Positions 41,074-52,736 of a DNA stretch of 64,000 nt are shown here, piece by piece. The notes under the pieces are model-generated. The model ran no database searches. It worked only from the letters and a program-made list of their open reading frames with translations, and was not told where the DNA came from. Each line of letters starts with the position of its first letter. Within the stretch, counting starts at the first letter, position 1. This DNA comes from Strigamia acuminata (Eukaryota; Arthropoda; Chilopoda; Geophilomorpha; Linotaeniidae), in NCBI GenBank assembly GCA_949358305.1, contig OX442314.1:32235608-32299607 (forward strand). Reading direction: 5' to 3'. The position numbers were made by a program, and so were the translations under genes.

Positions 41074-41653
41074 GGCGCGTCCCGTTAAGTGAAAGTGACT
41101 TTTTTCCGGAATTGACTTTTCTGTGTGATTAACGTGACTTTTTTCCGCGTAATCGAACGCGAAGTTTAGTGCTTTTGATGCGGACATTTTGTTTGAACTT
41201 TTTGCCTGATTGTGAAATTTTTATTTGTGCCTTTTGATCGCGTGTAAATTTTTGAAGTGTGAGATTTGATTCGCTTGTGTTGTTGAGTCCACGCGAAGTT
41301 TCGCGCCTCACCCTTGCGTTTTTGATTTTTGTTTTCCTTCCGCGATCTTAAGATTTTCTTATTATAGTGTATATTTTCTTTTTTGTAGTGTTCCCGAGCG
41401 TCGCGATCTTAGTTAAGTGATTTATGCACCATGTGCATCTGTGCCTGGCGCTTAGGCTAGTAATGTTTTATTTTGTGTTTTCGGCGCTTAACGCCTGTGT
41501 GTATTGTTGAGTCTACGCGACAATCCTCGCGCCTCATAATGTTTGTTTAATTTGATTGATCATTCCAATTGATATTTTGTTTTTGTATCGCTTTTTATTT
41601 TCTTTACTTTTCAGATTTGTTTCGAGAATAAAAACACTCTCGTCCGAGGGGCG
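41074..41653 (+). other. E3 3' untranslated region
   Basis: No ORF. Two related hairpin-forming blocks, ttgttgagtccacgcga (near 41278) and ttgttgagtctacgcga (near 41504), are each followed by a cgcgcctca arm. Confidence 0.55.
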
Positions 41654-42663
41654 TGTCACGGCCCGGCATTAACGCGTAATGTAACTTTAACCCATTGTTG
41701 TGTTTGTTCGCGTTTTCCGTGAGTTCCTAGCTATGATTTGTTATCATTGTTTTGTTAAAACTCCCAATAAATCCTAAACCTAATATAATTTGAGTTTTGT
41801 CCTACCTTTATTTCCTATTCATGTTTATCCTTTGATTTGGTCTGGTGTGGCTCAATTCTGCCACATCAGACTAGTCTAAGTCGTGTATTTCCTACTGTTA
41901 CCCCTCCTAATTTCGTTTAGTTCATCCTATCTAATTTAAATGTTTAGTCACTCGCGACTGACTCATCGCGATGATTATTCACGAGCGCGCCTGATTGGCT
42001 TACGCGTGCTTGACTCATGGTTCTCCCCTCGTTTTCTGTGATGGACTTGGCCCAAGTTCACTTCTGAGCTGTTTCAGCCAAGTCTGATCAGAAGGCGTAA
42101 GACCATGAGCTATCGTAAGTGCCTTAACTGGCCGTTGTGCATTTGGCGACTTTTCCTGTGTTAATTCGCAGTAACTCCATGCCACGTAATTGTGCATGTT
42201 TGAGTATATCCATTATCATATCGCGTGTCTAAATTCCGCGTGTCATCTTTGATTCCTTTCCTTTCGATGTTCTTTTGTGTTTACACGACGTTTTATGCCG
42301 CTGACGTGCCTCTGGACTAGAAATTAGATTCAAGTAGCTAATGAGTTGTTTATTTCGTCTTTTGCGCGCGATTAGTGCGCGCTTGCTCGGTCTGGCCGCT
42401 CCGCCATTAGGGGTCCCTGCCAGATTAGCTTAAGCCACGTTAGCGTTGTTAAGTCCGCACGTGAGCATTACTTCTTCCACTTTTAAGGCTCCAACAAACT
42501 CGGTAATAATTCGTAACATGATCGAATAGGGGGTTAAGCTTGCCGCCACCCTTCAGGCTGCTTAACGTTGCCGGGCCCTTATTCGGGACCAGGCTCTCTT
42601 GTATCGTAACTGGCGCGTCTTTCAAACGCGGTTTCAAAGACCAGAAACAACCGGTTCATGACA
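41654..42663 (+). repeat. E3 3' LTR
   Basis: 1010 bp. It is preceded by a short purine-rich run (ccgaggggcg), a weak polypurine tract, and followed by the acac duplication. Confidence 0.95.
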
Positions 42664-42667
42664 ACAC

Positions 42668-43150
42668 ATATCTTACAAATGATGCACAAATATCTTTAAA
42701 ATTTTGTAATAATTTCACATCTTTGGTTATAATGGATCAGAAATCATTGAAATCACTAGTCTCCAGCCAAAAATCATAAAATCAATAAAAAAAAAACTTT
42801 AAAAAAATTAAAAAATATTGATTAATTTTTTTTTATTCAATTTAGCCAAGAGAAAAAAATCTTGGATTGGGATGCCTTGACAATCAACCATTATTCCAAA
42901 AAGCAATACGTTTTTTAGACGTACCGCGAAAGAGGGGTATGTTTTTGAGAAGTACCGCAATCTTGTGACTGGTCGCTCTTGTGATCAGTCGATCTTATGA
43001 TGTCCCATCTTCAGACCAGTCGCTTTTATAATAAACGCTAATTTGGACCGAAAAAAGAGTGTCGCTAATCTGACATTTTCCGTCTGTGCAAGCTCCATAG
43101 TCTAGGGTTTGTTCCATAGGATTTACACTGCCTAGAATGTAATTATTCTC
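42668..43150. other. Intergenic, nothing recognised
   Basis: AT-rich flank of E3; no supported gene. A gactggtcgctcttgtgatcagtcg segment with local inverted symmetry lies near 42976-43000. Confidence 0.4.
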
Positions 43151-43186
43151 CTACCATGCAAGGAGTGGTTTGGCGTCCACATTGAA

Positions 43187-43776
43187 CTACGCAGCAAGCA
43201 GGAGATAGGCATGTGGAATTTGTCCTGCCAGCAAGAAGGAAAGGGCCGACAACTGTCTTACCTGCATGCGAAAGTCTTCATTGTCCAAGTACTTTGCAGC
43301 CAAACGGTCGTGTTGCACTCTGCGGTAAACGGATTGCGTAAGATGGAAGTAGCAGCCATGCAATTGGGCTTCGGGGAATACTTCTTTTGCTGCGCTCAAT
43401 GTTGTCATTTCGAAATCGCTAATAAAGTATTCGGGATCCCAACAAAACTATTAAAGAACTCCGCTACCAGACTCTTTACTTTATTGAACAGCATCACATA
43501 GGCAGCCTTAGTCTTATGCTCCATTAGCTAGTAGACCACGAACAGAATGCGCTGCGATGCTGCTGATGTACCCACAGTGCAATGGATAGAATACAACTGC
43601 TTGCACAACTTGGGTACAACTTGAAAAGTCCCATTTCCAAGGATGCTCCCTGATTCACTCAAATACCACAAGTTCTGTTCTGTTGTAGGCAGCAGCATTC
43701 TTGAACCGCATTCTGTTGCCAATATATACATGAAGCGGTGACCACTGACCAGACAACGTGTTGCTGAATAGCTCAA
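43187..43776 (-). pseudogene. Mutator-like (MULE) transposase remnant
   Basis: Two minus-strand open pieces in family order. 43776-43528 contains NLWYLSESGSILGNGTFQ and VVPKLCKQLYSIHCTVG, the region around the first catalytic aspartate of MULE transposases; the usual D of the DGTF motif is replaced (NGTF). 43408-43187 contains AKEVFPEAQLHGCYFHLTQS and the following R..ALSFL stretch. A non-coding, frame-broken stretch containing MEHKTKAAYVMLFNKVKSL links them. DDE-type cut-and-paste transposase, inactive. Confidence 0.8.
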
Positions 43777-43874
43777 GTGACTCCCACTTCAATTTCAAGT
43801 TTTAGGTTCTTTGGGCAATTCTCTGGAATTCTCCGGAAACGACACTACAGTTTACCACATTTCAGCAAGACGTC

Positions 43875-44025
43875 CATATAGTTGACAGCACATTGTTTCA
43901 GAATTGGCTGCAACGTTTGTAGTTTGTTAGTCATGGTTTGTATTGTTTGTATGCCAAGTTTGGCAATTTGTATTCTGATAGAACTAGAATAAACAATGGT
44001 TTTCCAATGTGCTGTCAACTATATG
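43875..44025. mobile_element. Short element with 21-bp perfect inverted termini
   Basis: catatagttgacagcacatt(g) at 43875-43895 is the exact reverse complement of 44005-44025. The 151-bp span has no ORF. The end motif tgtcaactatatg also begins the LTR-like sequence at 53613. No target duplication identified. Confidence 0.55.
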
Positions 44026-44029
44026 CCTA

Positions 44030-45558
44030 CAGCACACTTTTCCAAATTTGAACTTTTTTCTGCAGATTCTGTTAGTATTCCGTTAGTATTCATTTGTAAT
44101 GTATAAATTTTCGTTTGTATTGGTTTACAACAAATTCTATGCAGTGTGCTGCCAAATTGATGCTGGAATACACACACCCAATTTGACTTTTCTTTACAGA
44201 TTCCTTTAGTATTTAGTTAGTATTGATTTGTAATGTACAAATTGTCGTTTGTATTGGTCTCTACAAGCCGCAAAATCGATTTGACCGTTTTTGGGCACTC
44301 AGGGAAAAGCGTGTGCTGCCAAATTGATGCTGGAATACACACACCCAATTCCACTTTTCTTTACAGATTCCTTTAGTATTTAGTTAGTATTGATTTGTAA
44401 TGTACAAATTGTCGTTTGTATTGGTCTCTACAAGCCGCAAAATCGATTTGACCGTTTTTGGGCACTCAGGGAAAAGCGTGTGCTGCCAAATTGATGCTGG
44501 AATACACACACCCAATTCCACTTTTCTTCACAGATTCTATTAGTACTCAGTCAGTATAGATTTGTAATGTACAAATTGGCGTTTGTATTGGTCTCTACAA
44601 GCCGCAAAATCGATTTGACCGGTTTCGGGCACTTGGGGTAAAGCGTGTGCTGCCAACTTAATGCTGGAATACACACACCCAATTTCACTTTTCTTTACAG
44701 ATTCCGTTAGTATTTGGTTAGTATTGATTTGTAATGTACAAATTGTCGTTTGTATTGGTCTCTACAAGCCGCAAAATCGATTTGACCGTTTTTGGGCACT
44801 CGGGGAAAAGCGTGTGCTGCCAAATTGATGCTGGAATACACACACCCAATTCCACTTTTCTTCACAGATTCTATTAGTACTCAGTCAGTATAGATTTGTA
44901 ATGTACAAATTGGCGTTTGTATTGGCCTCTACAAGCCGCAAAATCGATTTGACCGGTTTCGGGCACTTGGGGTAAAGCGTGTGCTGCCAACTTAATGCTG
45001 GAATACACACACCCAATTTCACTTTTCTTTACAGATTCCGTTAGTATTTGGTTAGTATTGATTTGTAATGTACAAATTGTCGTTTGTATTGGTCTCTACA
45101 AGCCGCAAAATCGATTTGACCGTTTTTGGGCACTCAGGGAAAAGCGTGTGCTGCCAAATTGATGCTGGAATACACACACCCAATTCCACTTTTCTTAACA
45201 GATTCTATTAGTACTCAGTCAGTATAGATTTGTAATGTACAAATTGGCGTTTGTATTGGTCTCTACAAGCCGCAAAATCGATTTGACCGGTTTCGGGCAC
45301 TTGGGGTAAAGCGTGTGCTGCCAACTTAATGCTGGAATACACACACCCAATTTCACTTTTCTTTACAGATTCCGTTAGTATTTGGTTAGTATTGATTTGT
45401 AATGTACAAATTGTCGTTTGTATTGGTCTCTACAAGCCGCAAAATCGATTTGACCGTTTTTGGGCACTCGGGGAAAAGCGTGTGCTGCCAAATTGATGCT
45501 GGAATACACACACCCAATTCCACTTTTCTTCACAGATTCTATTAGTACTCAGTCAGTA
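44030..45558. repeat. 167-bp tandem satellite with 334-bp dimer organisation
   Basis: The anchor gtgtgctgcc occurs at 44144, 44311, 44478, 44645, 44812, 44979, 45146, 45313 and 45480, exactly 167 bp apart. A diverged partial unit precedes. From 44478 on, two monomer types alternate (aaattgatg with attccac, and aacttaatg with tttcac), so the newer amplification unit is the 334-bp dimer. Non-coding. Confidence 0.95.
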
Positions 45559-45824
45559 TTTGGCTTGGCACACGTCAAATCAGATCATGTGACCAAGGGG
45601 AGTAAACTTCCCTAGGCACATCTCACCCCAGGTTGTCCAGGGTGAAACGGTAATTAACCGTTGTGGTGCAATAATTCCTTTGTTGCACCATATTGAGCTA
45701 ATTGCGCAGATTATCTGCGCAATTTCGGAGCTTGCCAGGCTCGCGCCCGCGCTTCGAACAGGACTCTTGATTTTACCACCAACAACACAACATCACTGCT
45801 TTTTCCTCAGCGTAAAGTATTGAT

Positions 45825-45997
45825 TAAGCTTGTAATCGGATCGGATCGGATCGGATTTCTGGCCAATCCGCATCCGATCCGAAAATAGTGCGGATCGAAA
45901 AATGCGGATCCGCATCCGATCCGCATGCCCAGATCGGCCTATGCGATCCGATCCGATCCGATCCGCAATCAATCCGCGGATTGCGGATCAATTGCGG

Positions 45998-46065
<68 letters not shown>

Positions 46066-46816
46066 TTTTTTTTGGCGCAAACAACACACAGCCATGTTAG
46101 CCACTACTCCCTGCTTGAACAATTAAATTCCCCATTCAAAATTACTTAAAATCGAGAAAATAAACAAAAAAAAGCCCAACCGGCGCACGCAGCCAGCGAT
46201 GAATAAACGTTTATTAAACGATAAAAAAAAGACCGAAACCGAACCGGCGACTAAGCACTCGCCTTTTTCTCGTTCTCCCGTCAACATTACAAACCTGTAT
46301 GTCTTCGCCAGTGCCGTTGGGTGGGGAGAGACGGAGAAACAGGTCGGGCGACGATCGGCGGCGTCGGGCGACGATCGGCGGCGTCGGGCGACGATCGGCG
46401 GCGTCGGGCGACGATCGGCGGCGTCGGGCGACGATCGACGGCGTCGGGCGACGATCGGCGGCGTCGGGCGTCAGGCGAAGGGCGTTGGGCCCTACGCTTA
46501 TGAATTAATCATGACCGGTGAACGAGAAAAAGGCAGGTGTTTAGTCGCCCGGTTCGGTTTTAGGCCTTTTTGATTGTTTGTTAGTCGCTGCGTGCGCCGG
46601 TTGGCTTTTTTTTGTTTATTTTCTCGTTTTTAACAAAGTGAAAAAAATTTGCGGATTGTTCGGATCAATCCGCGGATTGGTTGCGCGGATTAGCCACCCG
46701 TCCGATCCGCAAGCGAATCCGCAGGCGGATCATTTAAAAGAATCCGCATCCGCATCCGATCCGATCCGATCCGATCCGCGGATTTGCGGATCCAATCCGA
46801 TCCGATTACAAGCTTA
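45825..46816. mobile_element. hAT-like non-autonomous foldback element (992 bp)
   Basis: Ends taagcttgtaatcgga and tccgattacaagctta are inverted. The 8-bp duplication gtattgat flanks both sides (45817-45824, 46817-46824), the hAT-typical length. GGATC-rich subterminal repeats and longer imperfect inverted arms (aaccggcgcacgca... at about 46175 versus tgcgtgcgccggtt at about 46590) make it nearly a foldback. It contains a poly-T run of about 60 at 46003-46062 and a minisatellite at its centre. No transposase. Confidence 0.85.
46344..46470. repeat. 18-bp minisatellite (gcgacgatcggcggcgtc)
   Basis: About seven head-to-tail copies with one g/a variant, in the centre of the hAT-like element. Being a multiple of three it leaves frames open on the plus strand, but these ORFs are not genes. 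Confidence 0.9.
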
Positions 46817-47357
46817 GTATTGATAGTGTTAGCGTCGGTAAATTGAGACATCCTGCTTGCTTTGTGCTCGTTGCACAAAGACAGCATCCTTGCGTGAATT
46901 AGCCGCTGCTAATTTACGCCTTCCGAGTACCGTGTGGAGAAGTTCCCGCCGACGTGAACCACCGCCATCGCCGTCATACGCCGAGCAGGAGGAGACTCAC
47001 GTGAACCATCGTCCCGCCCGCGAGGACCATTGTACGTGAGTGTGGAAGAAGACGTCGCCGTTTTATTAACAACATTCTGTTGTTAAGCACGCCACTGCCG
47101 TGCTTTTCGCGTGCAACACTCGTTGCACGCTCTTCCATTGTTTCCCTTCCCATTACATCCAGTATTATTCGCCTATCAATGTAGAATTCATTTAATAAAA
47201 GATTGTGCTTTGTTTTATTGATAAAAACTGTGTTTTTATTTCCTAACTTTACCCTAGACATTTCAGGCCGCATTGATTGTAAGTCTCTCGTAGCTTTCAC
47301 CTGTGGTAACTTGGTCTCTTTATTAGAAAGTAACCAAGTAAAACCCGGATCGCAGCA

Positions 47358-47880
47358 ACCTCGCGCAATAAGGCAAAAGAAATATAGAAACTTAAATTTG
47401 TTTTTGTGTGTTTTCAACTAATGTGTAAATTTACGATAATCGAAATGATTCATTGTAAAAGCAATAAAGCATAGGTGGCGCTGCTAAACGACAAATTAGC
47501 ATATTGTGAAATGCAGGGAAGTGAACATACAAGTATAAGTAATAGTTTATGACATTTTATTTATTTAAGCAACATACAGTTCATGAATTTTCTTTTTCTT
47601 GCAGATTTAATTAGGACAAATCTGAAACGGAATTATAAAAATTGAATAAATAAAATAGAACAGAATAAAGTAAAATAGAATGAAATAAAAATAATTTTCT
47701 CAAGCAATTCGGCGTTGTCAAGACAGTAGAAAATCCCGCACACTACGATACCTGGCAATTTCGTTTCACTTTTCGAAACATTTATTGAAACCCCACTTCC
47801 GCCCGGTCGGAATCGCTCCGACTCCCGCCTATATCAAGTCACATTTCCAAAACATTTGCTTGGCGATATTTTTACTTACT
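47358..47880. other. Intergenic, AT-rich, nothing recognised
   Basis: Short AT-rich sequence left of the solo LTR with a gaataaaataaaatagaa microsatellite-like stretch near 47640-47690. No ORF of note. Confidence 0.4.
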
Positions 47881-47884
47881 TCCT

Positions 47885-48958
47885 TGTGGTGACCTCAAAT
47901 ATTCCTATTTGAGTGCGCACCATATTTCCAGATTGTCTTATAAACATATTCAACAAGCTTATATGTTTTGTTTCAATGTAAATTGAAATAAAATATATAT
48001 TAATTAAATATAAAACAAGACACAATATTACCCAAATAATATTGCGTTTTGCAGCAAGTTTTGGCCCAGCAACAGCGTCAACCAATCACGTTGCAGCATG
48101 CATTGCTTTGATGATGCTGCTAGGCGTGTGCCTGGGCGGAGCATCCCTTCCCCTCGCGCGTGCCCGGCTCAATTGTTGCACACGACCCGAAGGCGGCCGT
48201 GTGTGATCTTTGTGCAACTCGTCATCTGCGCAGCTTTTCTGAGCAGATTTAGGAGTGAGCCAAACGGTTTTGGCCCACTCTTCCCGCATTCTTGATCCTG
48301 CTTCCAAACCTTTCACAACCGTGTCAAACTTATGCCCAAACTCGCTAAGTGTGATCTGTGATATTGGAAGAATCGAGATTCATTGCTGGTCCGTGCCAAC
48401 TGTACGGAATAGCGCCTTTCTAGCTTGAATTACTACGCGTAATTTAAGCAATTTCTGTGTGTAAATTGACATTGAGCTTGCTCTGTCAATTTGAAGGCTT
48501 TGTGTTGAGTTTAACTCCACAAGGCGAACTGTGTTAAGACGGATTGTTACGTCGAGCTTGCTCCGTAATAATCAAACCGCTGTGTGCCAGACGTATTCTC
48601 GTGTTGAGCTTGCTCCGCGAGGATTTTAGAATATTTAGAGGCGTATTTTAGCGTTGAGTTTACTCCGCTAAAATCCCGCGCTCATACGACGCCGTCGACG
48701 CCATCTTGGAGCCAACGGTCAACTGTGAGTGTAGGTTTGAAGAAGAAGCCAGATCGACCCCAAACATTATCTTTTTGAATAATACCTCCTTTGTATTTTG
48801 AACAATTAAAGCTATCTAATTTTTCCTTTTACTCTCTGTGTAAAAATCATTCCCCTAGACAACCATTTGGTCACAGAGTAGAAGTCCTGTACGGCATCTC
48901 ACCGACGATTGCTTGTTAAATTTGTATAATTTAATAAGTAAAAACCCGGATCGCCGCA
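47885..48958 (+). mobile_element. Solo LTR of the E1 family, diverged
   Basis: 1074 bp, inverted relative to E1, from TGTGGTGACC to GGATCGCCGCA. Flanked by the 4-bp duplication tcct (47881-47884, 48959-48962). It retains the five-hairpin array (about 48463-48670) with stem changes that preserve pairing. There is no internal sequence, so it arose by LTR-LTR recombination. Confidence 0.93.
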
Positions 48959-48962
48959 TCCT

Positions 48963-50480
48963 TTGCAACGCACTCGAGGAAAGCATTTTCATTTTGTGTC
49001 ACCTATTTAAAAAGTATAACATAATTAGTATTTTGAAGAATGTATAATTATTGAAGAGAATAAACCACGTACACTATGTTTTGGAAATTAAATAACAACT
49101 ACATTTTATATTGTTTTATATCGATTGTATAGTTTAAATGCATTTTCGAGTAATATCGCTAGCAATATCAATTAATATCACCTCAATGTTTATAATATCG
49201 AAAAACGAATTCCTGTACTCAGAAATAAACTCATTAGTTGTTTCATCCTCATAAGTCTCAGTGCTCGCACCGCGCAGTCGACGCAGCAGTGGAAGAAATG
49301 AACGTTTAATTTAACCTTCTCACAGCCATGGTGGGGTCAGAAAAATAACAAAAGTAGCAAAATAACTCTAACTCTTTTATTCCTAAAAATTAATTTAGGG
49401 GACCAGCTTTAATTCCTCCAACTGTGAGCGAAAATCGTGAGTACACGTTGTTGTGTTTTTTTTGGACTGAAATTTTAACTCAACGAGGTACGACGACGAC
49501 TATTTGTACAGATTATTTGTAAAGTTGGTTACGCTCTCACCACAGAAAAAAAATGTATTAAAGTAAAAATATAATACATAATAGGAACAGTTCTAACTTA
49601 TGACCGCCAGACAGCACTACTATGTTATTAGGCAGGAGACCACATCTACAGTACCTCTTAACTGAACGCTATTTCAACCAAGACACATTACTCGCTCAAA
49701 TATTGGAGGTGTTAAAAGATCAACATTCCAAAAATTTCATTGACTTTGGTGTATACATCATGTAAATATTGGGAGTTATATTGTAAACTGGTTCATTCTC
49801 TCCAATTACTCATTTTTCATAATGTGCGGATAACGCAGACAAAGATATAATTAAAATTTTTATGAAATTAGAGATTCAATCGACAGGGTATTTGAGAATT
49901 GGCTACATTGACATTCTTTGGTTGTTTTTTGCCATGCACTGAATATTCTCTAACATAGTCACAATCAGATTGGCCAAAAAATTGACTGCTCAAGTCTCAA
50001 TAAGACATCTTCACAGGAGGCAGCAGAAATTATTACATGCAAAAAAAAATAAAGAATCTCAATTTTTTTTTTCTTCTGAGACATGTTTAAAAATTCTGTT
50101 GGCAGATTGCACCATTCTGGGAAAATTTTTCAAGTAATATCTGCACATTGTTTCATGTTACTGCTTTTATAATGCTATTGAACTAACAAATGTTGCCACA
50201 ACATTACAATTATTAGTGCTTTAACACCGTTTTACACGTCTTATTTTTAGCACTGTAGATCTTGTACTACAATTTTGAATACTGAATCGGATGATTTCGT
50301 AAAAATCTTAATAGTGATATCTTTGTATGCCTGGTCCTGTAAAACGTATTAATAAAACTAAAAACTCTATACCAAATATGCACATGCTGTTAAAGCAGCT
50401 ACAACCGGAATTTTATCCTGAAAAACAGAGTTTATTTTGAAACACATGAAGATACTTTTGAATAGTCTACAGGTATAAAC
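48963..50480. other. Intergenic, nothing recognised
   Basis: AT-rich. No ORF with family resemblance, no terminal repeats found by eye. Confidence 0.4.
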
Positions 50481-50486
50481 GAGTAT

Positions 50487-50723
50487 TTAATTTGCGAGAC
50501 CCACTTTGTTTTCACTAAAGAACATCTCAACCTGGAGTAGATTTCTAGGTTCTCGTAGTTCTCGACATATGACAACGGGGCCCTCCCAATGCCGAGAGTT
50601 AGAATTTCGATAAAAAATAAAAATTTGAAAAAAATAATTTAGAATTATATTTTTAAATAGGACCCTTAACCTAAGGCGTCTATAAAAGGGCCACACAAAC
50701 CATAAATCTGCAACTAGAGTCAA
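50487..50723 (-). other. Possible terminal exon, unassigned
   Basis: The last part of this minus-strand ORF (RHWEGPVVICRELREPRNLL, then QVEMFFSENKVGLAN, stop) has protein-like composition, unlike the T-rich upstream part. It may be a decayed exon. No family recognised. Confidence 0.2.
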
Positions 50724-50869
50724 CTCCTAAATGAAATTAATTGAGGCATCACCAGCTCACTGTAGGAGGAATCAGACATTTAAGTAAGCAAAGACGGAGT
50801 CTTTTGATGTTGTTGCGACCCCGGACAAGTCAACGGTACTTGCAAAGGTCGGCAGTGAGCGGGCGTAGC

Positions 50870-51000
50870 ACGACACCACCGCCAATGCACTACTGCCAAG
50901 GCTTTAACCGCCAAGTCAAAACCGCCAAAACAATACCGCCAAACAATTACCGCCAAAACAATACCGCCAAACCCATTACCGCCAAACCATTACCGCCAAA
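50870..51000. repeat. Short tandem repeat (accgccaaaacaat type)
   Basis: About ten imperfect copies of a unit containing accgccaaa with 2-6 variable bases. It directly precedes the hairpin-rich block. Confidence 0.75.
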
Positions 51001-51009
51001 ACAAAAAGA

Positions 51010-51232
51010 GGGTAAAGTGTGCCTGGACACACTTCGGTTCTGCGCACCAAATGTGCGCCGTCAGCTTAATTCGGTGCAAAAGTGGGGCAATCCTGCACAC
51101 TTCAGATAGGCGCAGTAAATCTGCGCAATTAGCTTGTTTTGGTGCAACAAAGGATTTGTTGCACCAACAAAGAACGGCTTCACCCTGGGTGGATATAAAA
51201 GGATACCGGGTCTTTAGCTTAGTTTGAGTTAA
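51010..51232. repeat. Hairpin-rich block, inverted relative of 45660-45730
   Basis: Consecutive hairpins gtgtg/cacac, gcgca/tgcgc, gcgcag/ctgcgc and ggtgcaacaaa/ttgttgcacc. The reverse complement of 51100-51165 matches 45665-45730 (gtgcaa...ttgcacca, attgcgcag...). Likely part of an LTR family dispersed here. Confidence 0.6.
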
Positions 51233-51534
51233 TTAAATGAGGGCGCGAGATAATCGTTTATACACTGTGAGTAAGAAAAAAGTTACTTCTTTTGGTAACA
51301 GCTTAATCATAGTGGCGACAGCAGGTGAGCTTAATGTTTTAGTACGTAAAACCCCATCAACAATTTTCTAAAAAGTAGCAAACAATTATTTCACTGTAAC
51401 TATAAATCAATAGCTTAAAATCTTACAAGTACGTTTTCCATTGCCGTACAAACAGGTGTAGGTTCCTCCTCCTCCTCTTCCTGTGCAACAACCATGACAA
51501 CAAACGACACCAAAATAATGGCAATAATCTTCAT
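51233..51534 (-). CDS. Candidate two-exon small secreted protein (80 aa)
   Basis: Exon 1 51534-51427 (36 codons) begins MKIIAIILVSFVVMVVAQ, a textbook signal peptide with likely cleavage after VVA or VVAQ, then an acidic run and PTPVCTAMENVL. Donor CTT|GTAAGA, intron 51426-51368 (59 bp), acceptor CTACTTTTTAG. Exon 2 51367-51233 (45 codons with stop) reads KIVDGVLRTKTLSSPAVATM onward to SRALI. Phase 0 and both exon lengths fit. Exon 2's end touches repeat-derived sequence, so the 3' half is less certain. No family recognised; a role outside the cell is inferred from the signal peptide only. Confidence 0.45.
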
Positions 51535-52732
51535 AGTGATGACTTCAATTCTTTTCAAACTCTATGGAATCTCTAACACAATTTGACATGATTGAATCTT
51601 TACATTATTTTGATCATCGTGTATTATTTTCGCACACAGATGGCGGGTCAAGGTTGGGGGCGGGGGTGTCATGTGATTTGTGAACCATATGGCCGTCACC
51701 TTGAGTGATGGACGAACTAAAAAAATATTGGTGAAACATAAAACCAAAAAACGGCTTTTCCGTGAAAAGAAAAATTATTCTCGGCGCCAAGCATTCATTT
51801 TTGGCTAAAAAAAAATTTATTTTATTGACACCATCAAAGAGTTTCAATAATCTTCCTGGTTACTCTATTCTTATTATTTCAATGGATGGGGATTGTAAAT
51901 GGAAGATATAACGCTCGATTATAATTATCTCGTTCATTTTGTCTATAGAACGTCTCTTCACCACTCCACTTTTTGCATTCATTTAGGAAAACCCCCAAAA
52001 CAAAAATTCGCATATTTAGATTTAAAAATTAAGTCGGTTAGGAAATACTTGCCTGGAATTGTAGATTCAATGCTGACACGAGAATGGCATGTGGAAATCC
52101 AATGCTTGAGCAGAGCATTTATATACACAAATTTTTAATAGAAATTTTTTTATTACGGACCCATTCGACTGATAAGAATAATTGACATCTGGTTTCAGAA
52201 AGAACGACCTTTTGTGTTTTACGATTTTGCTGCATCGACGGCTGTAGTAAAACGTAAAACGTTCTTTGTTAAACCAAAAGTTTATTCGCATGAATTTTAA
52301 ACTACGTAAAAACATATAAATATAAAAATATAAATATAAAAGAAAATATAAAAATAAAAAAATATATATAAAAAATACTGTGTTGGCTTCCGTATACCTA
52401 ACACGACCTTGATCATTCTCAAAACAGTCTTAAGTTACGGTACATCGAGAGTAATCGGCCATATTGACGATCTCAGATTTGTCAGCGAACTTCAAACCTT
52501 TTCTTGTCTGTGATAACGTCGTCCATGATTGGTACAAGTGGAATTGTAAGCTTGTACTTCTGCTCAACTTTAAATTTTAAAACTTTTAATTTAATTTTAA
52601 AACTTGTTGAAGAAGTGTTCGTAAAAAAGTGCCCCAAAATGAAATTTCCATGATGTTTTACGCATTTCATCAAAATATTAAATTAAAATGTCAAATTGTC
52701 AAATAATTAATGAGTTTTACATTTTCGTGAAT
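51535..52732. other. Intergenic, nothing recognised
   Basis: AT-rich. The ORF 51899-52138 (plus) is open but unlike any family I know. A TA-rich simple run lies at 52315-52375. Confidence 0.4.
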
Positions 52733-52736
52733 TTAA

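Larger units (their letters stand above)
30226..42663 (+). mobile_element. E3: young Ty3/gypsy-type LTR retrotransposon with extra 3' ORF
   Basis: 12,438 bp. LTRs 30226-31235 and 41654-42663 are each 1010 bp, start TGTCACGG and end CATGACA. The one difference noticed is a/c in tttacacgaagtttt versus tttacacgacgtttt. Target duplication acac (30222-30225, 42664-42667). Order: LTR, PBS (tRNA-Phe type), gag, -1 overlapping pol (protease, RT, RNase H, AT-hook linker), integrase core in another frame, about 1 kb non-coding, a small hydrophobic ORF, a 624-codon ORF, 3' UTR, LTR. The integrase lacks its zinc domain, so this copy is probably defective. Confidence 0.95.
45559..47357. mobile_element. 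Hairpin-rich LTR-like sequence interrupted by a hAT-like insertion
   Basis: 45559-45816 and 46825-47357 belong together once the inserted element is removed. The right end gtaaaacccggatcgcagca resembles the E1 LTR end gtaaaaacccggatcgccgca. Inside are many perfect short hairpins: gtgcaa...ttgcac and attgcgcag...ctgcgcaat near 45675-45725, ctttgtg/cacaaag (46859-46879), ttaacaaca/tgttgttaa (47066-47086), gcgtgcaa/ttgcacgc (47109-47130). The left boundary and target duplication are not identified. Probably a solo LTR of an E1 relative. Confidence 0.4.

Noticed and set aside
44030-45558. CRISPR-like array
   Set aside because: Eukaryotic window; the repeats are 167 bp head-to-tail without spacers, i.e. 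a satellite.
45888-46126. Poly-Phe / poly-Lys ORFs
   Set aside because: Produced by the poly-T run in the hAT-like element.
46199-46573. Arg/Gly-rich ORFs over 46199-46573
   Set aside because: Translation of the 18-bp minisatellite; no start context or homology.
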